Source: PALSA-1355 sp031400775 (GTDB taxonomy: Bacteria > Planctomycetota > Planctomycetia > Pirellulales > PALSA-1355). Taken from it: DNA of 64,000 nt. Of this stretch, positions 17,285 to 26,481 are shown in pieces; position 1 is the stretch's first letter; each line of letters begins with the position of its first letter. A program made the position numbers and the translations under genes. The stretch covers positions 1 through 64,000 of the forward strand of contig JANNQN010000055.1 in assembly GCA_031400775.1 (NCBI GenBank), read 5' to 3'. Below the pieces are notes generated by a model, which was given only the letters and a program-made list of their open reading frames with translations, searched no databases and had not been told where the DNA came from.

Positions 17285-18523
17285 CTATTGAATCGCCGCC
17301 TTCGGGATTTCGAAGCGCAGGGGCTCGCTGCCGCTAAAGCCGCTGGGGGGCAGCTCCAATCGCAAATACTCGATTGCGTCCAACGGCGGCGGAAAAACCA
17401 GCTCGGCCTCAGTGAGCTTGCCCGGTCGAAGCGATTGGTCCTGGGGCACGATCTTGGCGCCGAAGATCATGTGCAGAGGGGTTTGCTTGTAGTTATTGCC
17501 GGCATTGTCCGTCAATAGAGCGGTGGCGGTGGCCCCCTGCCCCGACTTTCCCAGAGCGGCTTCGACGGCCGCTTCCAGCTCTTTCGGCACCAGACCGCCG
17601 GCGCCGGTCCAACCGGGCACGTCCACGATCTTGTCGGCCGTCGTGTTCTCGATCGCCATGCGAACCTTCAACATTGGCTGCGGCTTCTGTCGCTTATTCA
17701 TGTTGCTCAGATCAGCGTTTTCCAGACGCACCTGTTCGATCTTGGCGGAAATAATACTGGCCCGGATGCCCCCCTGTTCGATCGATTCGCTGATGTCGGT
17801 CCAAGCCGGTTCGGGCTCGAGTTCCGGCTCGGGTTCAACCGGCGCGGCCGCGACCTGCGGCGGCGGCAAGATTGGCTTGGGCAACTGAATGGCAACCGGC
17901 GGCGCCGGCGCCGCGGAGAACATACCGAACATGACGCCAAACACGACAGAGAGCACCAGGCCCACGACCGAGCTGCTCGTGCCGGCAATGCCCAGGTACA
18001 ACCCCGAACCCTGGTGCATCGCCGAGAGCACCAATCCAGCGATTCCCAGCACTAGTCCCAGGCCGCCAACGATGATGCCGATCCACCCCATTGCGCCGAA
18101 CACGGGCAGCCAAAATGTCGCCAACGCCAACGTGCCCAGGATCAAGGCGACCGCGGCCAGAATCTTAGCCGGCATCGATCCGGTTGGCTCGGGCGTTGCC
18201 TTGGTTGGGGCGCCGAACGAGCCGACCGCCGGTCGCGCTACCGGTGTCGCCACGAGCGGGGCCGGAGGCGGCGTAATCGGCGGCGCCGCAACCTGAGCCC
18301 GTAGCGGCGGAGCGATACCGTCGAGCGGCGATGGCGCAGGTGTCGTCGCTGGTGCCGCGAACAGTCCCTGCACGCGCGATGCGGGGGTCCAAGCTCCCGC
18401 GTCGCCTAAGCGCACGGAGGTGGACTGCGTAATCTTGCCCTCGGTCGCCAGCTTCTTGAGATTGGCCGAGGTCAGCGGACCGTACTGCTTTCCTCCCTGC
18501 TGGACATACCATTGGTGGGCCAT
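17285..18523 (-). CDS. GYF_2 domain multi-pass membrane protein
   Basis: A 412-residue protein. Residues 1-55 form a GYF_2 domain (QWYVQQGGKQYGPLTSANL ... GAWTPASRVQGLF), a Pro-peptide-binding-like fold common in bacterial membrane proteins. A Pro/Ala-rich linker (55-125) leads to three hydrophobic segments at about 127-215 (ILAAVALILGTLALATFWLP; WIGIIVGGLGLVLGIAGLVL; SSVVGLVLSVVFGVMFGMF). The C-terminal part (about 220-412) has a Pro/Glu stretch, then a beta-rich domain (IRASIISAKIEQVRL ... LKVRMAIENTTADK) that recalls an Ig-like / DUF4352-like domain outside the membrane. GGAG lies 8 bases before the ATG. The function is unknown. Confidence 0.82.
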   Translation of the reverse strand: MAHQWYVQQGGKQYGPLTSANLKKLATEGKITQSTSVRLGDAGAWTPASRVQGLFAAPATTPAPSPLDGIAPPLRAQVAAPPITPPPAPLVATPVARPAVGSFGAPTKATPEPTGSMPAKILAAVALILGTLALATFWLPVFGAMGWIGIIVGGLGLVLGIAGLVLSAMHQGSGLYLGIAGTSSSVVGLVLSVVFGVMFGMFSAAPAPPVAIQLPKPILPPPQVAAAPVEPEPELEPEPAWTDISESIEQGGIRASIISAKIEQVRLENADLSNMNKRQKPQPMLKVRMAIENTTADKIVDVPGWTGAGGLVPKELEAAVEAALGKSGQGATATALLTDNAGNNYKQTPLHMIFGAKIVPQDQSLRPGKLTEAELVFPPPLDAIEYLRLELPPSGFSGSEPLRFEIPKAAIQ

Positions 18524-18679
18524 TGGCTGGCTCCGGCTTGGATGGAAAGATTTTTGGATGAGGAACGTCGGCTGTCCGGCGTGAGGTCACCGAGTCGGCG
18601 TAGCAGTGGCGTCGCACAGCCCCCAGTCTAAGACCCGGGGAGACTGCCCGCAAATATCGACGCGCAAGGAGATCGGCCG

Positions 18680-19768
18680 CTACAGGCCCGGTGCGACGGG
18701 GGGCTCGACGCGGCCGCGATTCAGCGCGTCGATCAATTGCCGCAGGCGCCCGAGACTGCGTCGGTTGAAGCGGAAGATCAGCCGAGGTAGCGCTGCCAGG
18801 TCCGGTTCGTCCTTTTCCTCGCCCAGCGGTCCGCCCACAGTGAATTCGCCGCCGTTGACGATGTCGGCGAACTCGACGTTGATGGCCGCCAACAGTTCGG
18901 GCGTGGGAGCTTCCTTAAGTCTCAGTGCGAGCTTGTTCTTCACGTAACGCATGCTCTGGTAGACCTTGAAGAACTGCAGGATTTCGCCGACCGCCGTCTC
19001 GACGTTGTCGGTCAGGCGATAAAGCGACAAGTCGTCGGGCGAGATCATTCCCTGGCCCAGCAGCTTCCGTTCGACATATTGCTGAAACTCGCTCCAGAAG
19101 GTGCCGCCGGGTGCATCCAAAAAGACTACCGGCACCATGTCGCGTTTGCCGGTTTGCAAAAGAGTCAGCACTTCCAGGCCTTCGTCGAGCGTGCCAAAGC
19201 CGCCCGGCAACAGACACACTGCGTCGCACTCTTTGACGAACATCAACTTGCGCGTGAAGAAATACTTCATGTGGACAAGCTTCGTATCGCCGGCGATGAT
19301 CGGGTTGGCGTATTGCTCGAAGGGGAGCATGATGTTCAGCCCCATCGAGTTTTCGCGCCCCGCGCCCACGTGCCCGGCTTCCATGATGCCGCTGGCCGCG
19401 CCGGTGACGACCAGCCATTTTTGCTCGGCCATGGCTTTGCCAAAGGCGACGGCCTGCCGATACGCGGCTTCGTCGGGCCGGGTGCGGGCTGAGCCGAACA
19501 CGGTCACCTTGCGCCGCGAGCGATAGGGAGTGAACACCTTGAAGGCGTATCGCAACTCGCGCAGCGTGCGACTGAGCAACTTCAAGTCGCCGCGCGACGT
19601 TTGATCGACTGCCAGCTTGTCGGCCGATTCCTTGATCTGGTCGATCAGGTCCGTGAGTCGCGAGCGATCCAAGTTCCCATTGGGCTGGGCGAGCGTCTGC
19701 TCGAGCTTGGCGACGGCCGATGCCACCGGCTCAACCGGCGACTTGCCGTCAGGGGAACTATCGGTCAC
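18680..19768 (-). CDS. LOG family protein (cytokinin-riboside-phosphate phosphoribohydrolase-like)
   Basis: A 362-residue protein of the LOG / lysine-decarboxylase-like family. The Rossmann-like domain occupies about 85-280: VTVFGSARTRPDEAAY, VTGAASGIMEAGHVGAGREN and the signature PGGFGTLDEGLEVLTLLQTGK, whose PGGxGTxxE motif carries the active residues. LOG proteins remove the ribose 5-phosphate from N6-substituted AMP. Its size is larger than the classic 190-residue LOG because of an N-terminal helical extension (1-80) and a C-terminal extension (280-362). The start is GTG at 19768, with GAGGA 6 bases upstream; the longer frame opens with TTG. The true substrate in bacteria is often unclear. 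Confidence 0.88.
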   Translation of the reverse strand: MTDSSPDGKSPVEPVASAVAKLEQTLAQPNGNLDRSRLTDLIDQIKESADKLAVDQTSRGDLKLLSRTLRELRYAFKVFTPYRSRRKVTVFGSARTRPDEAAYRQAVAFGKAMAEQKWLVVTGAASGIMEAGHVGAGRENSMGLNIMLPFEQYANPIIAGDTKLVHMKYFFTRKLMFVKECDAVCLLPGGFGTLDEGLEVLTLLQTGKRDMVPVVFLDAPGGTFWSEFQQYVERKLLGQGMISPDDLSLYRLTDNVETAVGEILQFFKVYQSMRYVKNKLALRLKEAPTPELLAAINVEFADIVNGGEFTVGGPLGEEKDEPDLAALPRLIFRFNRRSLGRLRQLIDALNRGRVEPPVAPGL

Positions 19769-19919
19769 GCACAATCCTCACGACATGCAGGCAAGTGGAA
19801 GTTACAGCGCCCCTGTCAAGGCAAGGCCCGAAACATCGCGGGGCGCCGACTTCCAATTATACCCCGCTCGCCGGCCGACTGCGCGCCCGAATTGCACCCT
19901 GCGGCGCCCCGCAGCGCGT

Positions 19920-19946
19920 AAAAAAAGCCTGCCGAGTTGGCAGGCT
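19920..19946 (-). terminator. Rho-independent terminator after the 81-residue gene
   Basis: Reading the minus strand, an 8-bp perfect stem AGCCTGCC / GGCAGGCT (loop of 5) is followed by six T residues. It lies 44 bases beyond the stop of the gene at 19991-20236. Confidence 0.88.
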
Positions 19947-19990
19947 GTTGTGGGCGTATCAAGAAATTGAAGAACTTTCGCGCGAATCAC

Positions 19991-20236
19991 TCAAGCCGAA
20001 GGCCGGCGGTAGTGCTGATATGCGAGAATCACTTCATACAGATCGGTCGAAATCGTGACCTGGTCGTCTTCGAAGTCACGCAGCCAGGTCCGTTCCTTGC
20101 GAACGGCGTCGGCCAGCAGCGGCAGAATCTCGCCGAGCGGGACGGAAACCGAATCCTTGGTTTCCTTGGCTTCGCTGACGGTCGCACAGACATCGCTCTG
20201 GGGACCGTAATACACTCGCAATTGGCTTCGAGCCAT
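19991..20236 (-). CDS. Conserved-looking 81-residue cytosolic protein
   Basis: An 81-residue protein starting MARSQLRVYYGPQ, with no signal peptide or membrane segment. It has a mixed strand/helix pattern: TVSEAKETKDSVSVPLGEIL, LLADAVRKERTWLRDFEDD and QVTISTDLYEVILAYQHYRR. I recognise no known family. AAGGAAG lies 7 bases before the ATG at 20236, and a good terminator follows the gene, so it is a real single-gene unit. It is divergent from tex and shares an upstream region with it. A regulatory or adaptor role is possible, but nothing in the sequence shows it. Confidence 0.75.
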   Translation of the reverse strand: MARSQLRVYYGPQSDVCATVSEAKETKDSVSVPLGEILPLLADAVRKERTWLRDFEDDQVTISTDLYEVILAYQHYRRPSA

Positions 20237-20517
20237 GAGACGCTTCCTTACGTCAAAGGACCTCAATAAGCACTCAGCGGAAACCTTGAGGCGACGGTTT
20301 CTCGCAGGGAAGCATGCACGTGATGCTATCTACGTCCGCCCCCCGCGCCTTTGTATCGGCAAAGAGCATGCTGAGGGTTTGCTTCAATTGTCCGAAGTTG
20401 ACGTTTTTTCTCGGCGACCTTGTGGCAGCGGTAAAGCCGGGCGGACCGGTCGCACGCGCGGTAAGGGTTCGTTGGGTAATCTGGGAAAAGATGCTGGTTC
20501 AGAAGACGGCTCGATCC

Positions 20518-20546
20518 TTGACAACGATACCCGCAAGCGCTAGATT
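20518..20546 (+). promoter_or_regulatory. Near-consensus sigma-70 promoter for tex
   Basis: TTGACA (20518-20523), a 17-base spacer and TAGATT (20541-20546). The predicted transcript starts near 20553, giving a leader of about 60 bases before the ATG at 20614. Confidence 0.75.
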
Positions 20547-20554
20547 GCCATGCT

Positions 20555-20590
20555 GTCAAGTCAAACGCAGCTAAACATTTGCGTCAAGTC
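20555..20590 (+). repeat. Direct repeat GTCAAGTC in the tex leader
   Basis: The octamer GTCAAGTC occurs at 20555-20562 and 20583-20590, 28 bases apart (between 2 and 3 helical turns), immediately after the expected transcription start. This spacing would suit a repressor bound to the leader, but the repeat is short and could be chance. Confidence 0.4.
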
Positions 20591-20613
20591 TTACCGCGAC
20601 GCGTAGATTCTGC

Positions 20614-23238
20614 ATGGGCAGCACGAACACGATCGCCATCGATCTGCGACCGGTGGCGCAAGCACTGCAATTTTCGTTGCGGCAAGTCGAGTGCGTCGTC
20701 GAATTGCTCGATGCTGGCAACACGGTGCCGTTCATCACGCGCTACCGTAAAGACCAGACCGGCGGCCTGGACGAAGAGCAGATCCGCCAGATCGAATCGC
20801 GGCTCATCAGGATGCGGCTGCTGGGCGAGCGCAAGCAAACGATCCTGCGCTCGATCGAATCGCAAGGAAAGCTGACGGCCGAGCTGGCCGCTGAAATCGA
20901 GGCCGCGCAGAGCACCAAGCGGCTCGAAGACCTATATCTGCCGTTCAAGCCCAAGAAGCAGACCCTGGCCACCGTGGCTCGCGAGCGCGGCCTGGAACCG
21001 CTGGCCGAGGAAGTCTTGGCGGCCTCGCAGGCTTGCGCCGATCTCGACCTACGAGCCGCCGATTTCGTCAATCCCGATCGCGGAGTTACCAGCGCGGCCG
21101 ACGCGCTACTGGGCGTGGGGCATATCCTGGCAGAGGGACTGAGCGAACGGGCCGATCTGCGACACAAGCTGCGGCAGGTCCTCAACCGCACCGGCAAGCT
21201 GGTTAGCGCCCGCGGCGAAGCCGACGAAAAGCTGGCCCAAGGATTCCGCGATTATTTTGAGTTCAACGAAACGCTGGAGCGCGTGCCGCAGCATCGCGTG
21301 TTGGCGATCAATCGCGGCGAGAAAGCCAAGGCGCTCAGGGTCAAGATCGAAGCCGATCTCGAGGCCATGCAGGCGGCCGTCGACGAATCGGTCTGCCCCG
21401 CCGATCATCCGCATGCCGACTTCCTCCGCGGCTGCGGACGCGATGCGCTCGCGCGATTGGTCTTTCCCAGCCTAGAACGCGAGGTGCGCCGCGAATTGAC
21501 CGATTGGGCCGAGTCGCACGCCGTCGAAGTATTCGCCCGCAACCTTCGCAACTTGCTGTTGCAGAAACCGGTTTGCGGCCGGCGGGTGTTGGGGATCGAT
21601 CCGGGCTTCAAGAGCGGATGCAAGCTGGCCGCGCTCAATGAGTTTGGCAATCTGCTGGATCAGGCCGTCATCCACCTGATCGGCAAGCCCGAGCGAAAGC
21701 AGGAGGGCCGCGCGAAACTGGTTGAGATGATCAAGCAGCACGATCTCAGCCTGGCCGTGATCGGCAACGGCACGGCCTGTCGCGAGACGGAAGAGTTGAT
21801 GTCCGAAATTCTGGCAGTCGAGCTGGCGGGCACGGGCGTAGCCTACGTGATCGTCAACGAGGCCGGCGCCAGCGTGTATTCGACCAGCCCGCTGGGGCGC
21901 GAGGAGTTTCCCGAGTACGACGCCACTCTGCGCGGCGCGATATCGATCGGACGTCGAATCCAGGACCCGCTCAGCGAATTGGTGAAGATCGATCCAGCCA
22001 GCATTGGCGTGGGCATGTATCAGCACGACGTAAAGGCTAAGCATCTGCGCACGTCGTTGGACGCGGTGGTCGAGTCGTGCGTCAACTACGTGGGCGTGGA
22101 CTTGAATACGGCCAGCCCGGCGCTGTTGCGCTACGTTTCGGGCTTGAATCAATTGACGGCCCGGCGGGTGTACGATTACCGCGCTCAGAACGGCCCGTTT
22201 CGCAATCGCGAGCAGCTCAAGGAAGTGCCCGGGTTTGGCGAGGCGGCGTTCGTGCAGTCGGCCGGTTTTTTGAAGATCGCCGGCGGCGACAATCCGCTGG
22301 ACGCGACCTGGATTCATCCGGAGAGTTACGAGCTGGCCGAGCATGTGCTGGCGAAGTTGGATCGCCGTGTGCCGGACCTGGCCGAGAAGGAAACCGCCGG
22401 GCAGATCGCCGAGCGGGCGGCGCAACTGCAACTCGACGAGCTGGCCGGGCAGCTCAATGCCGGCGCCATGCTGCTCAAAGACATTTTGGCACAACTGGCT
22501 CGCCCCGGGCGCGATCCGCGCGAGGATCTGAACCCGCCGATCTTCAAGAAGGGCGTAATCAAGCTCGACGATTTGACTCCGGCGATGGAACTGGCCGGCA
22601 CCGTACTGAACGTGGTCGATTTCGGCGCGTTTGTCGATATCGGCCTGCACGACACGGGTCTGGTACACATCAGCCAACTGGCGAATAAATACGTGCGTGA
22701 TCCGCACGAAGTGGTTTCGGTCGGCGACATTGTGAAGGTCTGGGTTCACGAGATCGACAAGACCCGCCGCCGCGTATCGCTGACGATGATCGCCCCGGGT
22801 ACCGAACGAACGCAACCGCAGCGCCGAGAAAAGCGCAAGGGAGACGGAAAGCGGGGCAGGGCAGGGACTCAGGCTCCGGCTGGGGGCCCGGAAGGCGCTG
22901 CCGCGACAGCCGTCGCCGAAGAGACCCCGACCGTCGCGCCGCCCGATCGCCGCCCCTCGCGTCCCCAGCGACAGCCAGAGCAGCGTCGGCCACAGCAGCG
23001 GCCTCCACCACAGGGCGGCCCCGGGCGGGCTGGAGACCAAGGCTCGCGTCCGCCGCAGCCCAAGTTCAAGACTCGTAGCGATCACAAGCCCAAGCCGAAA
23101 CCGCTGGTGCCATTGACCACCGAGATGAAGGCCGGCAAAGCGCCCTTGCGAACCTTCGGCGATTTGAAACAATTCTTCGAGTTGCCGCCCGACGAACCGG
23201 CCGACGGCGGCACGAGCGCTCCGCAGTCGGAAAACTGA
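20614..23238 (+). CDS. tex: Tex-family S1 RNA-binding transcription accessory protein
   Basis: An 874-residue Tex protein, a cytosolic nucleic-acid-binding factor. The N-terminal helical region contains GNTVPFITRYRKDQTGGLDE (residues about 35-54) and LYLPFKPKKQTLA. A YqgF-like RNase H fold follows (GIDPGFKSGCKLA, about 328-340), then the helix-hairpin-helix part (NTASPALLRYVSGLNQLTAR ... EVPGFGEAAFVQ) and an S1 domain (about 648-720, LAGTVLNVVDFGAFVDIGLH). After S1 there is a long low-complexity tail (about 730-850) rich in Arg, Pro, Gln and Gly, presumably disordered and RNA-binding, which makes the protein about 100 residues longer than typical Tex. The start ATG at 20614 lacks a clear Shine-Dalgarno. 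Confidence 0.95.
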   Translation: MGSTNTIAIDLRPVAQALQFSLRQVECVVELLDAGNTVPFITRYRKDQTGGLDEEQIRQIESRLIRMRLLGERKQTILRSIESQGKLTAELAAEIEAAQSTKRLEDLYLPFKPKKQTLATVARERGLEPLAEEVLAASQACADLDLRAADFVNPDRGVTSAADALLGVGHILAEGLSERADLRHKLRQVLNRTGKLVSARGEADEKLAQGFRDYFEFNETLERVPQHRVLAINRGEKAKALRVKIEADLEAMQAAVDESVCPADHPHADFLRGCGRDALARLVFPSLEREVRRELTDWAESHAVEVFARNLRNLLLQKPVCGRRVLGIDPGFKSGCKLAALNEFGNLLDQAVIHLIGKPERKQEGRAKLVEMIKQHDLSLAVIGNGTACRETEELMSEILAVELAGTGVAYVIVNEAGASVYSTSPLGREEFPEYDATLRGAISIGRRIQDPLSELVKIDPASIGVGMYQHDVKAKHLRTSLDAVVESCVNYVGVDLNTASPALLRYVSGLNQLTARRVYDYRAQNGPFRNREQLKEVPGFGEAAFVQSAGFLKIAGGDNPLDATWIHPESYELAEHVLAKLDRRVPDLAEKETAGQIAERAAQLQLDELAGQLNAGAMLLKDILAQLARPGRDPREDLNPPIFKKGVIKLDDLTPAMELAGTVLNVVDFGAFVDIGLHDTGLVHISQLANKYVRDPHEVVSVGDIVKVWVHEIDKTRRRVSLTMIAPGTERTQPQRREKRKGDGKRGRAGTQAPAGGPEGAAATAVAEETPTVAPPDRRPSRPQRQPEQRRPQQRPPPQGGPGRAGDQGSRPPQPKFKTRSDHKPKPKPLVPLTTEMKAGKAPLRTFGDLKQFFELPPDEPADGGTSAPQSEN

Positions 23239-23359
23239 TCCGCGACGGCTGGCGGTCGCCGCCCTGCTCGTCCGAACCAGCGTGGGTCTGCGATTCACGG
23301 TCGATCCGGTCGACCGCTCGAAACTTTTCCCACTCCGCGCATTCAATAAGCAGCAAACG

Positions 23360-23842
23360 ATGGACTTCCAAGAGCGGCTCGAAAAGGCGATTCAACGCGG
23401 ACAACGCACTCAAGACGCCGAAGCGCGCGCCCGGGCCGAGCAGGCGATGGGCGAGGAGGAGCTCAAGCGGCTCCACTCGCAGTATCGACTCGAGCTGTCC
23501 GAGCATATCGAGCAATCCATGCGGCAGCTCGCGCTGCAATTTCCGGGCTTTCGCTTCGAGACCCTGGTGGGCGCGGCCGGCTGGGGCGCGGCGATCAGCC
23601 GCGATAACCTGGTGATGTCGTCCGGCCGCCGGGAAAATTACTTCAGCCGCCTGGAGGTCGTGGTCCGCCCGTTCGCCTCGTCGCATGTGCTCGAATTGGC
23701 CGCCAAGGGCACGATCCGCAACAAGGAGACCTTCAACCGCAACCAGTACCAGATGCTCTCGCACGTCGACATGGCCTCGTTCGGCGAGGTCGTCGACCGC
23801 TGGATCCTGGAATACGCGGAACTGTATGCCGCCAAGGGCTGA
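23360..23842 (+). CDS. Uncharacterised 160-residue protein
   Basis: A soluble 160-residue protein with no known family. Residues 1-70 are strongly charged and helical, probably a coiled coil (ERLEKAIQRGQRTQDAEAR ... ELSEHIEQSMRQLA). The rest is a mixed alpha/beta domain with GFRFETLVGAAGWGAAISRD, YFSRLEVVVRPFASSHVLEL and a closing aromatic helix (VDRWILEYAELYAAKG). It follows tex by about 120 bases on the same strand, so co-transcription is possible. The ATG at 23360 fits the onset of the helical domain; there is no good Shine-Dalgarno for it or for the longer frame starting at 23282. Confidence 0.7.
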   Translation: MDFQERLEKAIQRGQRTQDAEARARAEQAMGEEELKRLHSQYRLELSEHIEQSMRQLALQFPGFRFETLVGAAGWGAAISRDNLVMSSGRRENYFSRLEVVVRPFASSHVLELAAKGTIRNKETFNRNQYQMLSHVDMASFGEVVDRWILEYAELYAAKG

Positions 23843-23882
23843 CTGCCGCAGGCCACCCTGGCAATTGGGCAGGGGAGCGCCC

Positions 23883-24671
23883 CTAAACTTCGGCCGGCGC
23901 CAGCGCCAGCATCTTGAGCGCTTCGAGGCTCGAAATCATGTCGTCGCTCGAAATCTCGCTCCAGCCCGAAAGCTTGTGGCGCAGGATGCACAGCTTATAG
24001 GCTTCGAAGGCGTCGTTCACGTCGGCCGGCAGCGGCGGCAGATTCTCGAACGGGCGGACCCCCTCACTGCGCTCGGCTGACTTGGCCTGCTCTCGCTCGT
24101 CGCCATCGTCGAATTCGCTGCGGTCGTAGCCCTCCTCTCCGTCGTCCTCGCTCTCGCTGCTGCGCTTTGGCGTGTGAACCGCGGCGATCGTGCCGGAGGT
24201 GACCTCGTGCGAGGCGTCGTCGCTGTCGGCGTCGTCATCCCAGGGAACCGATTGGCTCGTCTCTTCCTCGCGTGGCTCTTCTTCGCTGGCGCCCCCTTGC
24301 GCCTCCCAGCGCTGGTGTCGCATCGCGGAAATGGACCAGCCGCTCTGCACGGCTCCCTCAAGCCACATTTCGGCGTCGTCCCAATCCAGCGCGGCCTGAA
24401 AATGACTCCAATACAGCCCCGGGTAGCCGTCCCGCGTGGCGGCAAATCGCTCGCTGGCGCGGCGCAATCGGCCCACGTGCTGCGGCGTAACGTTGCCGAC
24501 GCGCCGGCTCCAGGCCTCGTCCGAATACTCCGACGCCGGAGCGCCCGAGGCTTGCAGAGCGTCTCGCCAATCGCAGATGATCTTGCCTTTCTCCCAGTTA
24601 GTCGTGCTGACCAACCGCTTCCATTGGTCCAAGTATTCAATCGAAGTCCGATCAACGAGCGCGGAATCCAT
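23883..24671 (-). CDS. Uncharacterised acidic protein
   Basis: A 262-residue protein of unknown function. Residues 1-115 form a Trp-rich helical domain (SIEYLDQWKRLVSTTNWEKG, YPGLYWSHFQAALDWDDAEM, AVQSGWSISAMRHQRWEAQG) that could be a DNA- or protein-binding module. Residues 120-205 are a long acidic, Ser-rich linker (EEEPREEET, DDDADSDD, SESEDDGEEG), likely disordered. A C-terminal helical segment (about 210-262) contains LPPLPADVNDAFEAYKLCIL. The ATG at 24671 is preferred to the TTG at 24713. It has no operon partner: it converges on the preceding gene with 40 bases between. Confidence 0.7.
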   Translation of the reverse strand: MDSALVDRTSIEYLDQWKRLVSTTNWEKGKIICDWRDALQASGAPASEYSDEAWSRRVGNVTPQHVGRLRRASERFAATRDGYPGLYWSHFQAALDWDDAEMWLEGAVQSGWSISAMRHQRWEAQGGASEEEPREEETSQSVPWDDDADSDDASHEVTSGTIAAVHTPKRSSESEDDGEEGYDRSEFDDGDEREQAKSAERSEGVRPFENLPPLPADVNDAFEAYKLCILRHKLSGWSEISSDDMISSLEALKMLALAPAEV

Positions 24672-24952
24672 GCGTCGGGGTGCTTCCTGAGAGAAGGGGA
24701 TCGCGATTGCCAAGGGGCCGTATCGACCGGCGACGGCGCGATTCTATCAAACGTTGTTCAGTCAGCCAGCCGCCGGCCGCGGACAAAAGCAGAAATGCGC
24801 GTTCGCGCCCCGTCACAACCGCTAAGGGCGACAATCTTTCCATGTCCGTCGCGCGCTCGGAGTGCAGTCCAAAACGATTGGGGAAAACTTGTCGATCCCA
24901 ATCGCGAGTTCGCAAATCCCAGCCCGTCGTACGTAAGCCTCCATCGGACGTG

Positions 24953-25171
24953 CTACGGCGCGGGCGTGGGCGCAATCTCGACCGATTGGAAACCGCAGGT
25001 GTTGTGCGTTCCATCGCAAAAAGGGCGACGGCTCGACTGGCCACAGCGGCACAAAGCCACGTTCGGCTTGGCAGGATTCAGCGGAAATGGATTGCCGTGC
25101 TGATCGATGATCGTGACTTCGCCTTCAATCAAGAGCGGGCCATTGGGACGCACGCGAATGGTGACCGGCAT
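24953..25171 (-). CDS. CDGSH iron-sulfur domain protein (mitoNEET-like)
   Basis: A 72-residue protein with a complete CDGSH-type motif at about 47-62: CRCGQSSRRPFCDGTH, in which three Cys and one His bind a 2Fe-2S cluster. The preceding part (IRVRPNGPLLIEGEVTIIDQ) is typical of the single-domain bacterial members that carry a short beta segment before the motif. Such proteins are redox-active and cytosolic, but their electron partners are generally unknown. A GAGGAA ribosome binding site stands 7 bases before the ATG at 25171, which excludes 52 upstream codons. It lies downstream of the anti-sigma gene with a 160-base gap. Confidence 0.92.
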   Translation of the reverse strand: MPVTIRVRPNGPLLIEGEVTIIDQHGNPFPLNPAKPNVALCRCGQSSRRPFCDGTHNTCGFQSVEIAPTPAP

Positions 25172-25330
25172 GAGATATTCCTCGGCTCGATTTTCCTTGC
25201 TTGACGCATGCCCCGCGGGCTGCCGTCCCAAGAGTCTACCGCCACCGGGGACGAATGCACAACGTCCGCAATCGCGAATCGGCGGGCCGCGATCGACCAA
25301 TTTCCCTTGATGCTGGGCACGCGGCATCCG

Positions 25331-26443
25331 CTACGGCTTGGCTTTACCGTCGGCGGGCGCTACCGGAGCCGACTCCGGCGCTGAAGCTTCCAGCACGATC
25401 CTGAGCGGACGGATCGTTGTGACTTTTTGCGCGACCTTGTCGGACTCAACAGCGCGTCCGGCTTCGGATCGGTGCTCTTCGGAGTTCGCGTCGCCGTCCG
25501 TCCGCTTGGCCGCCGCGCCGACGACACTGCGAGCCAAAGCTTCGATCTTCCTGACCTGGTCCGATTTCGCGCCCAGCTCGGCAAGTATCTTGTCCCGTTG
25601 CTCGTCTGAAACGCGCAGCACGTAAGCCTTCCGCCCGAGGGGTGAAGCGGCTTTCATCGACAAGGAATCGGCTGCGGCCGGTTCGTCGCGTTCTTTGAAA
25701 TTAATGCCGAACGATGGATCGGCGGGGTTGTCGGCAGACCAAACAATCTGACTCTTGGCGAGCATCTTTTCGAGAGAATTCTCGCGGAGAAACTCAGGCG
25801 AGACCCGATAGACGATGGTTTCCAACTGTGGATTCGACGTGTCGGCGTCCTTCAATTCCCTGCCGGCTGCGACTTCTCCGGGCGTGGCTGCATATCGCGA
25901 CATCGCCGCCGAAGGCTTCGCCACGGCCGTCGAATTCTGAGCCGGCGACGCCGCGGACGTTTGCGGCTGAGCCTCGGCGGCTAGCTTAGCCGATGGCACC
26001 TCTTGACGGGCGGCGATCGATGTCGGTCCTTTGGGTGCTTGCGCGACTTCGCGAGGAGCCGGGGCTTGCTGGGCGTCGAACAGCATCACAACTAATGCTG
26101 CCGCGACCGCCACCGCGGGCCATGCCAACCGCCGCCAGCCTGCGCCGCGTAGCCACAATGGTATTTTCGAGGCGGGACGAATGTCGCTTGCATTGGGTCC
26201 CCGCGCGGCGCCCCCAGCCAACACGGTTTGCTCCGCACGGCGCAACACCGCCGCTTGGAGATCTTGCGTCAGTTGGTGTCGCGGCAACGCCTGGATGCTC
26301 GCCCCCAGCGCTTTCAGCTCGTCGTGCAACTGCCGAAGCTCGGGGCTCTCGGCCAGCCACCTTTCGACCTGGGCGCGTTCCTCGACGGAGATCTCGCCAT
26401 CCAGGTAGGCGCTGATCATTTCTTCGCGGCGTTCAGGGTTCAT
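25331..26443 (-). CDS. Putative anti-sigma factor, single-pass membrane protein
   Basis: A 370-residue protein encoded directly after an ECF sigma gene (38 bases apart). The N-terminal 50 residues match the anti-sigma pattern EEMISAYLDGEISVEERAQV ... RWLAESPELRQ, without the His/Cys zinc ligands of ZAS domains. A single membrane span lies at about 118-137 (LAWPAVAVAAALVVMLF). The C-terminal 230 residues would be outside and contain an Ala/Pro/Gln-rich stretch and a beta-rich part that includes YVLRVSDEQRDKILAELGA. This is the usual layout for a membrane-bound regulator that holds the sigma factor at the membrane until a signal arrives. The start ATG at 26443 has no clear Shine-Dalgarno. Confidence 0.8.
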   Translation of the reverse strand: MNPERREEMISAYLDGEISVEERAQVERWLAESPELRQLHDELKALGASIQALPRHQLTQDLQAAVLRRAEQTVLAGGAARGPNASDIRPASKIPLWLRGAGWRRLAWPAVAVAAALVVMLFDAQQAPAPREVAQAPKGPTSIAARQEVPSAKLAAEAQPQTSAASPAQNSTAVAKPSAAMSRYAATPGEVAAGRELKDADTSNPQLETIVYRVSPEFLRENSLEKMLAKSQIVWSADNPADPSFGINFKERDEPAAADSLSMKAASPLGRKAYVLRVSDEQRDKILAELGAKSDQVRKIEALARSVVGAAAKRTDGDANSEEHRSEAGRAVESDKVAQKVTTIRPLRIVLEASAPESAPVAPADGKAKP

Positions 26444-26481
26444 GGGGTTTTGCCGGCTTGCGGCGCCGGCCAGCGAGGATT

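Larger units (their letters stand above)
20237..20613. other. Divergent intergenic region between the 81-residue gene and tex
   Basis: 377 bases. It contains the strong tex promoter at 20518-20546 and two direct repeats just downstream of it (listed separately). The left half should carry the promoter of the minus-strand gene, which I cannot identify. Open frames here (up to 100 codons) overlap the promoter and are not supported. Confidence 0.55.

Noticed and set aside
19814..19819. TTGACA on the minus strand upstream of the LOG gene, considered as a -35.
   Set aside because: No acceptable -10 hexamer occurs 16-18 bases downstream.
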